Shown one piece after another: positions 8,901 through 15,150 of a stretch of DNA of 16,611 bases. Made by a program: the position numbers and the translations under genes. The first letter of the stretch is position 1, and each line of letters begins with the position of its first letter. The notes under the pieces are model-generated. The model was given only the letters and a program-made list of their open reading frames with translations. It had not been told where the DNA came from and searched no databases. The stretch comes from UBA9715 sp003452695 (GTDB taxonomy: Bacteria; Actinomycetota; Coriobacteriia; Coriobacteriales; Eggerthellaceae): positions 1 through 16,611 of the forward strand of contig CAMOTA010000059.1 in NCBI GenBank assembly GCA_946625225.1, written 5' to 3'.

Positions 8901-9291
8901 CTGCGCCGTTCGTGGAAGAGCGCGTTGGCGACGCAGCCGCAAAGTGCGTGTCGTCAGCGCCACGGGATGCGGCGGGCTGAACGTGTTCGGCTGCGTCGTA
9001 ACTTGCGTTACGGAGCGCGGCGGCATGACCGCCTGCGAATGCGGCGGCATGAGCATCGGAGGGCGCATCGGGCTGGGCGTTGCGTATGACGGCATGTTGC
9101 GGGAAGCAGGCGGCGCTGCGCTGTGAAGCTGTAGCGGCGGGCTGCAAACCATCTTCGCCCGCAGGCGCGCAAGCCATGAGGCGCCGCATCGTTTCAGCAA
9201 GGTGTTCGCCCGAAAGCAGGCTTTCCACGACTTCGCGCATCTTCAGCGCGTCGCCCATTCCCACCTTGCTGTATTCAACGCCATCTTGCAT
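5992..9291 (-). CDS. Large TPR-repeat protein, function unknown
   Basis: A 1099-residue protein without signal peptide or membrane segment. Residues about 890-1000 look like tetratricopeptide helices (AHMGLSDLYQRLGDFSGARA, then AYFRKADVLAEQRLHAQA and LGLLLWNVGKRREAA), a protein-interaction scaffold. An N-terminal globular part (about 130-450) is unrecognised and is followed by a long Ala/Ser/Thr/Glu-rich linker and a Pro/Glu-rich linker (about 820-880) with PAALQVPET repeats. Start ATG at 9291 is chosen for CAGGGA six nt upstream and a -10-like TAGAAT 38 nt upstream; ATG at 9330 overlaps that promoter, and ATG at 9258 is possible. The long uninterrupted frame and ordinary Ala-rich composition support a real gene. 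Its partner and role cannot be told from the sequence. Confidence 0.8.
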   Translation of the reverse strand: MQDGVEYSKVGMGDALKMREVVESLLSGEHLAETMRRLMACAPAGEDGLQPAATASQRSAACFPQHAVIRNAQPDAPSDAHAAAFAGGHAAALRNASYDAAEHVQPAASRGADDTHFAAASPTRSSTNGADVPATAFERYAGQVFRDAGGARFADVCESAQVKVISPEEGHMARLECAAPLSAADRAALADVEVALNRIIGLVDAIEDGVPEDAPASDQRIGICILGASFLPSRAGYRSAQISLPSMRAGAHATLAYYREVEWRVADGMASVARSVLQHCVAPNIHQGVLGAWAPRCSDWDVRTRLAALLDDLELPFRSEFAFDCDAGRGVVSIRFTRPPVAALPGLDGFPQESRGVAEADAHIVFAIRFACLVAAAGFGAGRTISRVHLALVEERDGLPCMTAVFERAAFAHSVLAAIESGRFVNPDLRCDPEAMATLVSAEYLDWAGRSRTVSHAAATGSSSAASEAAAQPGLAPAHSEALAQLGPASSAEPGATAPGTETASLLGIASTAAQAAVQPDASTDAARLDSISSCTETTVPADEATAAAQLGPASSAEPGATASGTETASETISPASAGDPTRLAHGSSPDSGFMSFASVWGSSGQWGRAAVSKGKGPRVPLRATSRGFHVPDDGMSTQRTDPSADTRFLPPDLRRLFHAERICDIDTRSYHGEGAQAVEAARKDADDSTLAAIVRLENIVEELERSLRTGEQSRIHEKAKAQSGAPNTIGECESGPATHRHRPLYCAHALSRLAVALLEDELSVAEQAELYLSSGDSLVSQAEAFMQRNVSRETHAANAGEGIAKNEDADAGDRGPHGKPADPKSPAALQVPETLDAPETPGAPEAPAALQVPETLGAPEAPEAHGTPDISETPDAYDAHDTLLFERAPSALFHAHMGLSDLYQRLGDFSGARAHADRCIALAPTTADAYFRKADVLAEQRLHAQAANVLLSGLRCAVAPQDCSLLYYYLGLLLWNVGKRREAAAVHVYNASLAGEFAEKSARVVAGMRTRGDVPVIAHASPLAAERELRRARIPVAPVNLGPLVAQAAIGLASAGAPEAAAPYAAILAHLCRNDRVVVAACESIVHGSCNKRPDSTK
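6725..6815 (-). repeat. 28-bp repeat in Pro/Glu linker of TPR protein
   Basis: An exact 28-nt sequence at 6725-6752 recurs at 6788-6815, offset 63 nt or 21 codons, and encodes the repeated PAALQVPET peptide in the linker before the TPR region. Confidence 0.85.
7583..7839 (-). repeat. 62-bp in-frame direct repeat in TPR protein
   Basis: Positions 7583-7644 and 7778-7839 match at all but three of 62 positions. The 195-nt offset is 65 codons, so the reading frame is kept and the linker peptide LGPASSAEPGATA(P/S)GTE is duplicated. Confidence 0.9.
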
Positions 9292-9328
9292 ATCGCATCC
9301 CTGCCGCGCACTATCCCTTTCCCCCTGC

Positions 9329-9334
9329 ATTCTA
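9329..9334 (-). promoter_or_regulatory. Possible -10 box of TPR gene
   Basis: The minus strand reads TAGAAT, five of six matches to the -10 consensus, placing a start of transcription near 9322 and a 30-nt leader. No matching -35 is evident. Confidence 0.35.
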
Positions 9335-9531
9335 ACCCAATGAGACACGGGGGCTTGGTGCTGGCGTCCGACGTTTCGCCGAGTGAACGCCCCCTCGTTA
9401 CCGCCCAAAGCCTGGCCAGGATACTCGCCCTGGACATGGGGATTCGGGCAAGGCTATCGGCTAACACTGGAATACTTTGGAGTTTGTGCCTGTAGAATCG
9501 CCCTCACCCCCCGTCTAAAAGCGGATGCCTA

Positions 9532-9637
9532 TGAGATTAGTGTCCATACTTTTCGTAAGCATCAATTCGAATTTGTAAAAGACCAGGTCAGTGAAATTAA
9601 GACTAAATTCTTATAGAAAGTATGGACACTAATCTCA
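9532..9637. mobile_element. MITE-like element with 21-bp inverted repeats
   Basis: Perfect 21-bp inverted repeats (9532-9552, beginning tgagattagtgtccatac, and 9617-9637) bound a 64-nt interior that is about 30% GC, in sharp contrast to its surroundings. The interior contains the 10-bp palindrome aattcgaatt. There is no transposase and no clear target-site duplication. The structure suits a miniature inverted-repeat element or an internally deleted insertion sequence; an unusual long hairpin regulator is the alternative. The flanks 9335-9531 and 9638-9661 show no gene. Confidence 0.7.
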
Positions 9638-9661
9638 CTTTAGGGAAGCTTTTTGGACAGC

Positions 9662-9704
9662 CTCCCCCTCGCGTTGGCGGCTTAAACTGCCGAGCAAGGG
9701 GGAG
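9662..9704. terminator. Strong hairpin, possible terminator of lipoprotein operon
   Basis: An 8-bp outer stem ctccccct/agggggag (9662-9669, 9697-9704) encloses an inner cggc/gccg hairpin (9678-9681, 9689-9692). It lies 68 nt beyond the stop of the minus-strand lipoprotein gene. No U tract follows on either strand, so factor-independent termination is not assured. Confidence 0.4.
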
Positions 9705-9724
9705 CGTTTGAGGCGCTTTGTAAG

Positions 9725-9802
9725 TTAGGGGCTCTGTGGATTAGGCGTTCTGGGAGCCCGCGCTCTTTGGGTTAGGCGTTCTGGATGGCTGCGCTTTGCG
9801 CG
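9725..9802. repeat. Partial duplication of a gene's 3' end including its stop
   Basis: The 31-nt unit starting ttaggcgttctgg at 9772 recurs at 9741, and a more degenerate part (ttaggggctctg) starts at 9725. Read on the minus strand each copy ends in a TAA; in the first two copies this is CCAGAACGCCTAA, the last codons and stop of the lipoprotein gene. Confidence 0.7.
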
Positions 9803-12048
9803 CTTTGGCTGTCCTGGGCACCTGTGCTCGTGGTTCCCTGGGCGTCCTGGCTCTGGACGCCCTGGCCGTTTATCCCGCGCGGGCCGCGGCTGCCCATGTC
9901 CCGGCCGCCTTGGCCGCCCATGCCCATGCCCACGCCCTTGCCGCCCATGCCTTGGCCGGCGCCTGCGGTGGCTTGTGTGCTGGCGGTGAATTCGGTGGCC
10001 TGGCCGTTCACGAGCAGTTTATAGGCCTGGCCGTCGGCCATGCCGGGCGCCGTGACCACGATGCTCTGGAAGGCGGTCGTGGGCGTGAAGGACGCGAGCT
10101 CGGCACCGTTGGCATCCTGCACGGTAATGGTGTCGCCCGCCTGGCCGTTGGCGCTTACGATGGCGAATGCCTGCGTGCCGTCGCTGAAGCCCTGCGCCAT
10201 GCCCGCCGCGCCGGCGGTGACGAGCGTGCCGCCCGTAACCGTGGCGCCCAGCGCGTAGTCCATGGATCCGTTGCCAGAGTTAGTCGGGCCGGAAACGTAC
10301 ACCTCGCCGCCGTTCAGGTACAGATAGCCATTGGTATCCAGGCCGTCGCCGCCGACTTGCAGCGTGATCGTGCCACCGTTGATGGTGAGCTTGCAGTTCT
10401 CGTCGGCATTCTCCATGCCGCCGCCCATGCCGCCCATGCCGCCTCTGCGATTGCCCTGCGCATTCTGGGTGTTCCCGGAGTCCTGCTGCATGTTGGATGC
10501 GGAACCACCGCTCGTCGCCTGGTCGCCGGCGCCATCCGCAGCAGGCGCCTGTCCGTTGGGCATCGCTGGCGGCTGGCCCGTCGAAGCTTGCCCCGAAGGC
10601 GCTTCGCCGTTGGGCATCGCGGGAGGCTGGCCCGTCGGCGCCTGGCCGCTTGTCATGTCGGGGGCAGTGCCCATCGCAGCATCGCCCGAAGCGTCGCTTG
10701 CCGTTGCGGCATCGCCTGCGGCAGCCGCCTGACCCTGCGCACCCTGCGAGCCCTGCGCACCCTGCGCCTCCATGCCGCCAGCCGCATTGGCCGTTGTCGT
10801 GGAAGATGTCCCCGCCGTTGCCGCGTTCAACCCGTCGTCGCTGGCCACGAGGTTGAAGGTGCCATCGTTGAAGGTTATCTCCTGGCCCTCGAAGGCTTCG
10901 ACCGACTTGGTAACGTTCACGGTGCCGCCGTTGGCTTCCAGCACGTATTCGCCGTGCACGGCATCATCGCCGGCTTCGATGGTTATGGTGCCGCCGTCCA
11001 GGCGCAGGCACCCGTCGGAATGGATGGCGTCGTCGGTTGCTGTTATGTTCAGCACGGCACCGTCTTCCACGCGCAGGTAGGTCTCGGCCGAAAGGCCCTT
11101 GTCGCCCGCCTTCACGGTTATCGTGCCGCCGTCGATGGTGATGAAGCCCTTGTTCTGGCTGTCGTCCTTGCTCGCCTTCAGGCCATCGCCCTGGGCGTCC
11201 ACGTTCAGCGTGCCCGCAAGCACCTTCACGCTGTCCTTGCCCACCAGGCCATCGCCCACAGACGTAACGTTAACGGTGCCATTGGTGACGATCAGGTCGT
11301 CCTTGGTCTTCACGGCGTCGTTGTAGGTGCCGTTCACGGTTAGCGTGCCCGCGCCCTGCACAACGAGGTCGCATGAAGCATAGATGGCTGCGTCGGGCTC
11401 GGTCTCGCCTTCCGCCAACACGTAGCCCGTGCCGTCGGACACCGTGTTCGTGGTGCCGTCTGCCAGCGTGACGAAGCACTTGTCGGCCTGCTGCACGTAG
11501 ATGCCGGGGCCGTCGGCGTTCGTGATGGAAGCGCCGTTCAGCACGATCTGCACCTTGGCGTCCTCGGGCGCGTTCACGAGGATCTGCCCGTCGTCCACAG
11601 ACCCGCTGATCACATACACGCCCGCTTCGCTGATGGTGGTCGTGGTGCCATCGGACTGTGCGCCCGCGCCTTCCACGGTGGCCGCGCCTGCGGCGCTGAG
11701 CTGAATCTTGGTTGCGCTGGACTCGTCGTAGGACGCATCCTTGTCGCGGTCGGTGTAGGCCAGGTCGTACAGCGATTCATCGATGCTCGCGACCACGATG
11801 CCGGTGTCGGTGGTCGTTGCGTCGCTGGTCGCGGTCGTACTCGCGCCCGTGGAAGGCGCCTCGCTCGAAGCGGTGTCGGCGCTGGCTGCGACCGCCGAGC
11901 TCGCACCGACGGATTGCACCTGACCGCCGCTGCACCCCACGGCGCCCACGAGGCACGTTCCCGCAAGCATGACCGCCACCGCCGCCGTGCTCACCTTCGT
12001 CAGGGCCTGTCGCACCACGTGCCACCTGTTGCTCATCTGAATCTTCAT
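9772..12048 (-). CDS. Cthe_2159-type carbohydrate-binding lipoprotein
   Basis: A 758-residue predicted surface lipoprotein. Signal peptide residues 1-38 (basic MSNRWHVVRQ, hydrophobic core, GAVGC) give Cys39 as the lipid-modified residue. Residues roughly 110-430 and 560-640 carry repeated strands such as GVYVISGS, LTINGGTITL, TVNGTYNDAVKTKDDL and DGGTITIEAGDDAVHGE. These are typical of the Cthe_2159 family (DUF4353) of right-handed beta-helices, whose founder binds acidic and cellulosic polysaccharides. A Gln/Gly/Ala/Met/Pro-rich insert (TGQPPAMPNG repeated) splits the helix, and a Gly/Met/Gln-rich tail ends the protein. Start ATG 12048 has GGAG six nt upstream; the 37 open codons before it precede the signal peptide and are rejected. 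It is 133 nt downstream of the DUF4956 gene and probably co-transcribed with it. The true ligand is unknown. Confidence 0.85.
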   Translation of the reverse strand: MKIQMSNRWHVVRQALTKVSTAAVAVMLAGTCLVGAVGCSGGQVQSVGASSAVAASADTASSEAPSTGASTTATSDATTTDTGIVVASIDESLYDLAYTDRDKDASYDESSATKIQLSAAGAATVEGAGAQSDGTTTTISEAGVYVISGSVDDGQILVNAPEDAKVQIVLNGASITNADGPGIYVQQADKCFVTLADGTTNTVSDGTGYVLAEGETEPDAAIYASCDLVVQGAGTLTVNGTYNDAVKTKDDLIVTNGTVNVTSVGDGLVGKDSVKVLAGTLNVDAQGDGLKASKDDSQNKGFITIDGGTITVKAGDKGLSAETYLRVEDGAVLNITATDDAIHSDGCLRLDGGTITIEAGDDAVHGEYVLEANGGTVNVTKSVEAFEGQEITFNDGTFNLVASDDGLNAATAGTSSTTTANAAGGMEAQGAQGSQGAQGQAAAAGDAATASDASGDAAMGTAPDMTSGQAPTGQPPAMPNGEAPSGQASTGQPPAMPNGQAPAADGAGDQATSGGSASNMQQDSGNTQNAQGNRRGGMGGMGGGMENADENCKLTINGGTITLQVGGDGLDTNGYLYLNGGEVYVSGPTNSGNGSMDYALGATVTGGTLVTAGAAGMAQGFSDGTQAFAIVSANGQAGDTITVQDANGAELASFTPTTAFQSIVVTAPGMADGQAYKLLVNGQATEFTASTQATAGAGQGMGGKGVGMGMGGQGGRDMGSRGPRGINGQGVQSQDAQGTTSTGAQDSQSAQSAAIQNA

Positions 12049-12119
12049 AGTGTTCTCCGTTTCTCTCCGCATCGTTTCGATGTCCTTGAACTTCATCAGG
12101 CTTTCATCTTTCCGGACAT

Positions 12120-12137
12120 CCGCCCACGTTCGGGCGG
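12120..12137 (-). other. Intercistronic hairpin
   Basis: ccgccc and gggcgg pair around a 6-nt loop between the DUF4956 and lipoprotein genes. It could act in RNA processing or as an attenuator, setting different expression of the two; there is no U tract. Confidence 0.4.
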
Positions 12138-12181
12138 TTGCCTTCATCCGTTGGGGCATGCTCCCAGCGCACGGGGCCCCG

Positions 12182-12874
12182 CTACAGCACCTCGCGGTTG
12201 GCGCGCGGGCTGCCCAGCGATATCTTCAGGTTGCCGTTCAGGCAGCGCAGCTCGTCGATCATCCGCTTCTCCAGGCCCTGTTCCTTCATGCTCACCTTGT
12301 ATTCCAGCTGGTACAGGCTGCCCATGTTGGTGGTCATTACGTTCTGCAGCTCGAAGCTGCGGGTGTAGCCGGCCAGCACGTCGTCGAAGACGCCCTCGAA
12401 TTCCAGGTCCTCCGGCACGGTGATCTTCAGCAGCTTGCTGGATTCGTGCGACTTGCCGAACGGCGTTACGACGTAGATGATGTTGAACACGCCCACCACG
12501 ACCGTGAGCATGGCGGCGATGCCGATGTATCCCATGCCCGTTGCCAGGCCGATGGCCATGGCCAGGAACACGCTGCCGATGTCCTTGGCCGTGCCCGCGA
12601 TGGAGCGGAAGCGCACCAGGTTGAACACGCCCATCACCGCCACGCCGGCGCCGATGTTGCCGTTCACCAGCGTGATGACCATCTGCACGATTACGGGTAG
12701 CAGCGCCAGCGTGATGACGAAGTTCTTGGAATAGTCGTGGCGGTACATATAGATGAACGCGCCGATCAGCCCGAGCAGGATGGATGCTATCGTGCATATC
12801 ATGAATCCCGTTCCCGTTGCCGTGGTCATGGTGGATTCGGTTGTGCCGAGCACCGAAGTGAAGATTGCGTCCAT
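12182..12874 (-). CDS. DUF4956 family membrane protein
   Basis: A 230-residue inner-membrane protein. Hydrophobic segments lie at about 23-43, 51-70, 73-87, 100-117 and 118-137, followed by a soluble C-terminal domain of about 90 residues, probably cytoplasmic. The loop with FNLVRFRS and GTAKDIGSVF (about 84-104) is the hallmark of DUF4956. Members of this family commonly sit beside VTC-domain and CotH-type genes, and the divergent neighbour here is a VTC gene, which supports the assignment. Start ATG 12874 follows GGAAGGA with 6-nt spacing; the longer frame to 12994 is low-quality and lies across the promoter leader. Biochemical function is not established; a role in presenting or exporting the VTC product is an inference from neighbourhood. 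Confidence 0.85.
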   Translation of the reverse strand: MDAIFTSVLGTTESTMTTATGTGFMICTIASILLGLIGAFIYMYRHDYSKNFVITLALLPVIVQMVITLVNGNIGAGVAVMGVFNLVRFRSIAGTAKDIGSVFLAMAIGLATGMGYIGIAAMLTVVVGVFNIIYVVTPFGKSHESSKLLKITVPEDLEFEGVFDDVLAGYTRSFELQNVMTTNMGSLYQLEYKVSMKEQGLEKRMIDELRCLNGNLKISLGSPRANREVL

Positions 12875-12983
12875 GGTGGTTCCTTCCGTTTCTTCCCTTA
12901 TCCCCGTGTCCGGCTGCTGCGCCGTGTTGCGTTGCGCGTCGTTTCGTCGTTTCGCGCTTCCGCATCGGCTCCGGACAGTTTGC

Positions 12984-13016
12984 ATGGTATGCATCGAACC
13001 TGAATCGACCCTGAAA
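12984..13016 (-). promoter_or_regulatory. Activator box and -10 for DUF4956/lipoprotein operon
   Basis: The minus strand reads TTTCAGGGTCGATTCAG (13016-13000), two TTCAG half-sites 11 nt apart, then exactly 10 nt, then TACCAT (12989-12984). No -35 hexamer is present. This is the layout of PhoB/OmpR-dependent promoters, in which the regulator replaces the -35 contact. The leader would be about 100 nt. Confidence 0.7.
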
Positions 13017-13024
13017 GCACGCCG

Positions 13025-13056
13025 CGCGGCTTTCAGGATGCTTTTAGAAAGCCGCG
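13025..13056. promoter_or_regulatory. Third regulator half-site pair inside a hairpin
   Basis: CTTTCAGGATGCTTTTAG (13030-13047) repeats the CTTTCAG motif with one change after 11 nt. It lies within a 9-bp inverted repeat (13025-13033 with 13048-13056). No -10 box follows at 10 nt, so it may be an auxiliary upstream site between the two divergent promoters. Confidence 0.5.
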
Positions 13057-13110
13057 TCTGCGTAGACTCCGGCCCGGGGCAGCATGGAACACCCGGTGTC
13101 GCGCGCCGCT

Positions 13111-13143
13111 TTTCAGGTTCGCTTCAGCGGGGGCGCGTATGAT
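13111..13143 (+). promoter_or_regulatory. Activator box and -10 for VTC gene
   Basis: TTTCAGGTTCGCTTCAG (13111-13127) matches the box of the opposite promoter at 14 of 17 positions or better, is followed by the same 10-nt gap, and then by TATGAT (13138-13143). Transcription would start near 13150, leaving a leader of about 23 nt before the VTC start codon. Confidence 0.75.
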
Positions 13144-13172
13144 GGGTTGCGTTCGAGGGAAGGAGCGCCAGC

Positions 13173-14243
13173 ATGGCCACGAAGAGCGACACGTTCGAGC
13201 GCAAGGAAAAGAAGTACTTGATAACGGCCGAGCAATGCCAAGCGATAAAGGCGGGACTGGCCGCGCACATGAGGCTGGACGACTACGGCGCCACGCGCAT
13301 CGACAGCCTGTACCTGGACACGCCGGACCGGTCGCTCATCTGCCGGTCGTTGGAAAAGCCGCTTTAAAAAGAGAAGTTGCGCATCCGCAGCTACAGCCCG
13401 TTTTCCGAGGCGCAGGCGGTGTTCGTGGAGCTGAAGAAGAAGTTCGACGGCATCGTGTACAAGCGCCGCGTGAAGATGAGCCGCAGGGCGGCTTCGGCAT
13501 TCTGCACGGGCGGGATCGGATTCGAGCAGGCTTGCGCGCTGTACCCGCTGATGGAAGGCGTGGGCGCAGGTGCAGGTGCAGGTGCGAGCGGCGGCTCTGC
13601 TGCGAATGCGGACGCTGGTGCGAATGCGGATGCTGGTGCAAACAAGCTTGCGGCCGACGGAGCAATTTCGGGCACCGGCTCCGCCCAATGCGGCGCCCAG
13701 GCAAGCGGCACGGCTTCCGCGGCAGAGCGCTGGATTCAGCGCGTTCCCTCGCGCGGCGAGGTGCAAATCGGCCACGAGATAGAAGCGTTCCTGAAACGCT
13801 ACGACGACCTGGCTCCGAGCATGCTTATAAGCTGCCTGCGCGAGGCGTGGTGCCCCATCGACCCCGCCGACGAGGACTGCGTGGACCGCGTTACCTTCGA
13901 CGAGGACATAAGCTATGTGGACCTGATGCAGCAGTCGTCGGTGCAACGCTGCCATGTGACGGCACCCGACCAGGTGGTCATGGAAATTAAATGCGCGGGC
14001 GGCTACCCCACGTGGCTCTGCGCGCTGCTGTCCGACGCGGGCGCGATGCCGCGGTCGTTTTCGAAGTACGGCAATGCGTACAAGCGGGTGCTGGCCGACC
14101 AGGGCACGATATCGGTGAACGAGGTGCGCGCTGGCAAGGTGTCGGTGCATCGCATCCCGTCGGCCCGCGAGCGTGCGGGCGCCCGCGCCGGCGACGAGCT
14201 GCTGGGCCCCTCGGCAGGCTACGGTCTGCCACGCGTGTCGTAG
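13173..14243 (+). pseudogene. VTC-domain polyphosphate polymerase-like, stop at codon 65
   Basis: Related to the VTC domain of yeast Vtc4, a basic tunnel enzyme that builds polyphosphate from ATP. The frame opens at ATG 13173 (AAGGAG 7 nt upstream) with ERKEKKYLI and SLYLDTPD and reaches SLEKPL. It then meets TAA at 13365-13367 and continues in the same frame with KEKLRIRSY, FVELKKKFDGIVYKRRVKM, a RVTFDED strand, VVMEIK (Glu271, Lys273) and SKYGNAY, all expected VTC elements. The family usually has Tyr between KP(L/V) and KEKLR, so TAC or TAT to TAA is the likely change. A TTG at 13377 could restart translation but would lose the N-terminal Arg/Lys/Glu strand. An Ala/Gly/Asn/Asp-rich insert (about residues 130-187) with short DNA repeats interrupts the domain. 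Everything else looks intact, so the lesion is recent, recoded, or a sequencing error. Confidence 0.85.
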
Positions 14244-14353
14244 CAATCGGGCGGGGCAAGCAGGCGGCCCCATGCAATCGGGAAGCGCCCGGGGAGCCGA
14301 TAACGCAAGGAACCTTTCAGCACGGCATGAGCGGGCGGCCCCGCCCGACAAGG

Positions 14354-14359
14354 TACAAT
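14354..14359 (+). promoter_or_regulatory. Possible -10 box of response-regulator gene
   Basis: TACAAT lies 31 nt before the ATG, with a GC-rich palindrome gggcg/cgccc (14333-14346) where a -35 would be expected. A single TTTCAG (14315-14320) lacks a good partner at 11 nt, so clear autoregulation is not seen. Confidence 0.4.
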
Positions 14360-14390
14360 GAGGGCGACGACGACGAGCGGAGGAATATAC

Positions 14391-15062
14391 ATGCAGGTAC
14401 TCATCGTGGAAGACGACGTGCGGCTGGCGCAGGCGGTCGGCAAGATTCTGGAAGAGAACGGATACCAGGTGGACATGGTGCACGACGGGCAGTCGGGCCT
14501 GGACTACGCCGAGTCGGGCATCTACGACGTGGTGATCCTTGACGTGATGCTGCCGAAGATGGACGGCTTCGACGTGGCGCGCGAGCTGCGCCGCAAGAAC
14601 GTGAGCACGCCGCTGCTGATGCTTACGGCCCGCGCGCAGATCCCCGACAAGATAGAGGGCCTGGATTCGGGCGCAGACGATTACATGACCAAGCCCTTCT
14701 CCCCCGCCGAGCTGCTGGCGCACCTGCGCGCGCTGACGCGGCGCACCGGCCAGGTGGTCTTCGAGAACCTGGAATTCGGCGATTTGAAGCTGAACCTGGA
14801 AAGCCACGACCTTTCGCGCGAGGGGAAGTCGATAAACCTGTCGTTCAAGGAGTTCTCGCTGCTGCAGATCCTGATGACCAACCACGACCAGATAGTATCG
14901 AAGGAAACGCTTATATCGAAGGTGTGGGGCGTGGAATCGAGCGCCGTGGACAACAACGTGGAGGCGTACATATCGTTCCTGCGCAAGAAGCTGAAGCACC
15001 TTGCCACGAACGTGCAGATAGACACCGTCCGCGGCGTGGGATACCGCCTGGTCGAAGGCTAG
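14391..15062 (+). CDS. OmpR/PhoB-family response regulator
   Basis: A 223-residue DNA-binding response regulator. The receiver domain (1-115) has the acidic pair Asp8/Asp9, phosphorylation site Asp51 in VVILDVMLP, Thr79 in LMLTAR and Lys101 in MTKPFSP. The C-terminal winged helix (about 130-222) ends with the typical VDNNVEAYISFLRKKL and TVRGVGYRLVEG. Start ATG 14391 has GGAGGA with 6-nt spacing; an upstream ATG at 14358 sits in the -10 box and is rejected. It is followed after 88 nt by its kinase, and lies 147 nt beyond the VTC gene. It is the natural candidate to bind the TTTCAG direct repeats in the divergent region, although that link is inference. Confidence 0.95.
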   Translation: MQVLIVEDDVRLAQAVGKILEENGYQVDMVHDGQSGLDYAESGIYDVVILDVMLPKMDGFDVARELRRKNVSTPLLMLTARAQIPDKIEGLDSGADDYMTKPFSPAELLAHLRALTRRTGQVVFENLEFGDLKLNLESHDLSREGKSINLSFKEFSLLQILMTNHDQIVSKETLISKVWGVESSAVDNNVEAYISFLRKKLKHLATNVQIDTVRGVGYRLVEG

Positions 15063-15083
15063 CGAGCCGAGCGGTACGTCAAA

Positions 15084-15120
15084 CCGGGTGCCCCGTGCCA
15101 GGGTGGTGCGGGGCACCCGG
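15084..15120 (+). other. Hairpin between regulator and kinase genes
   Basis: A perfect 11-bp GC-rich stem (15084-15094 ccgggtgcccc with 15110-15120) around a 15-nt loop fills most of the 88-nt gap. There is no U tract. It could lower kinase expression relative to the regulator or protect the upstream RNA end. Confidence 0.6.
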
Positions 15121-15150
15121 CGTCCTGTGCCGTCTGATAGGAGGAAATCG

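Noticed and set aside
9383..9616. 77-codon plus-strand frame ending inside the MITE-like element
   Set aside because: Its last third is simply the AT-rich element interior; the rest has no gene-like features, so it is not a transposase remnant I can support.
14315..14331. Possible regulator box upstream of the response-regulator gene
   Set aside because: Only one TTTCAG half-site is good; the position 11 nt further reads ATGAG and the distance to the -10 box does not fit.
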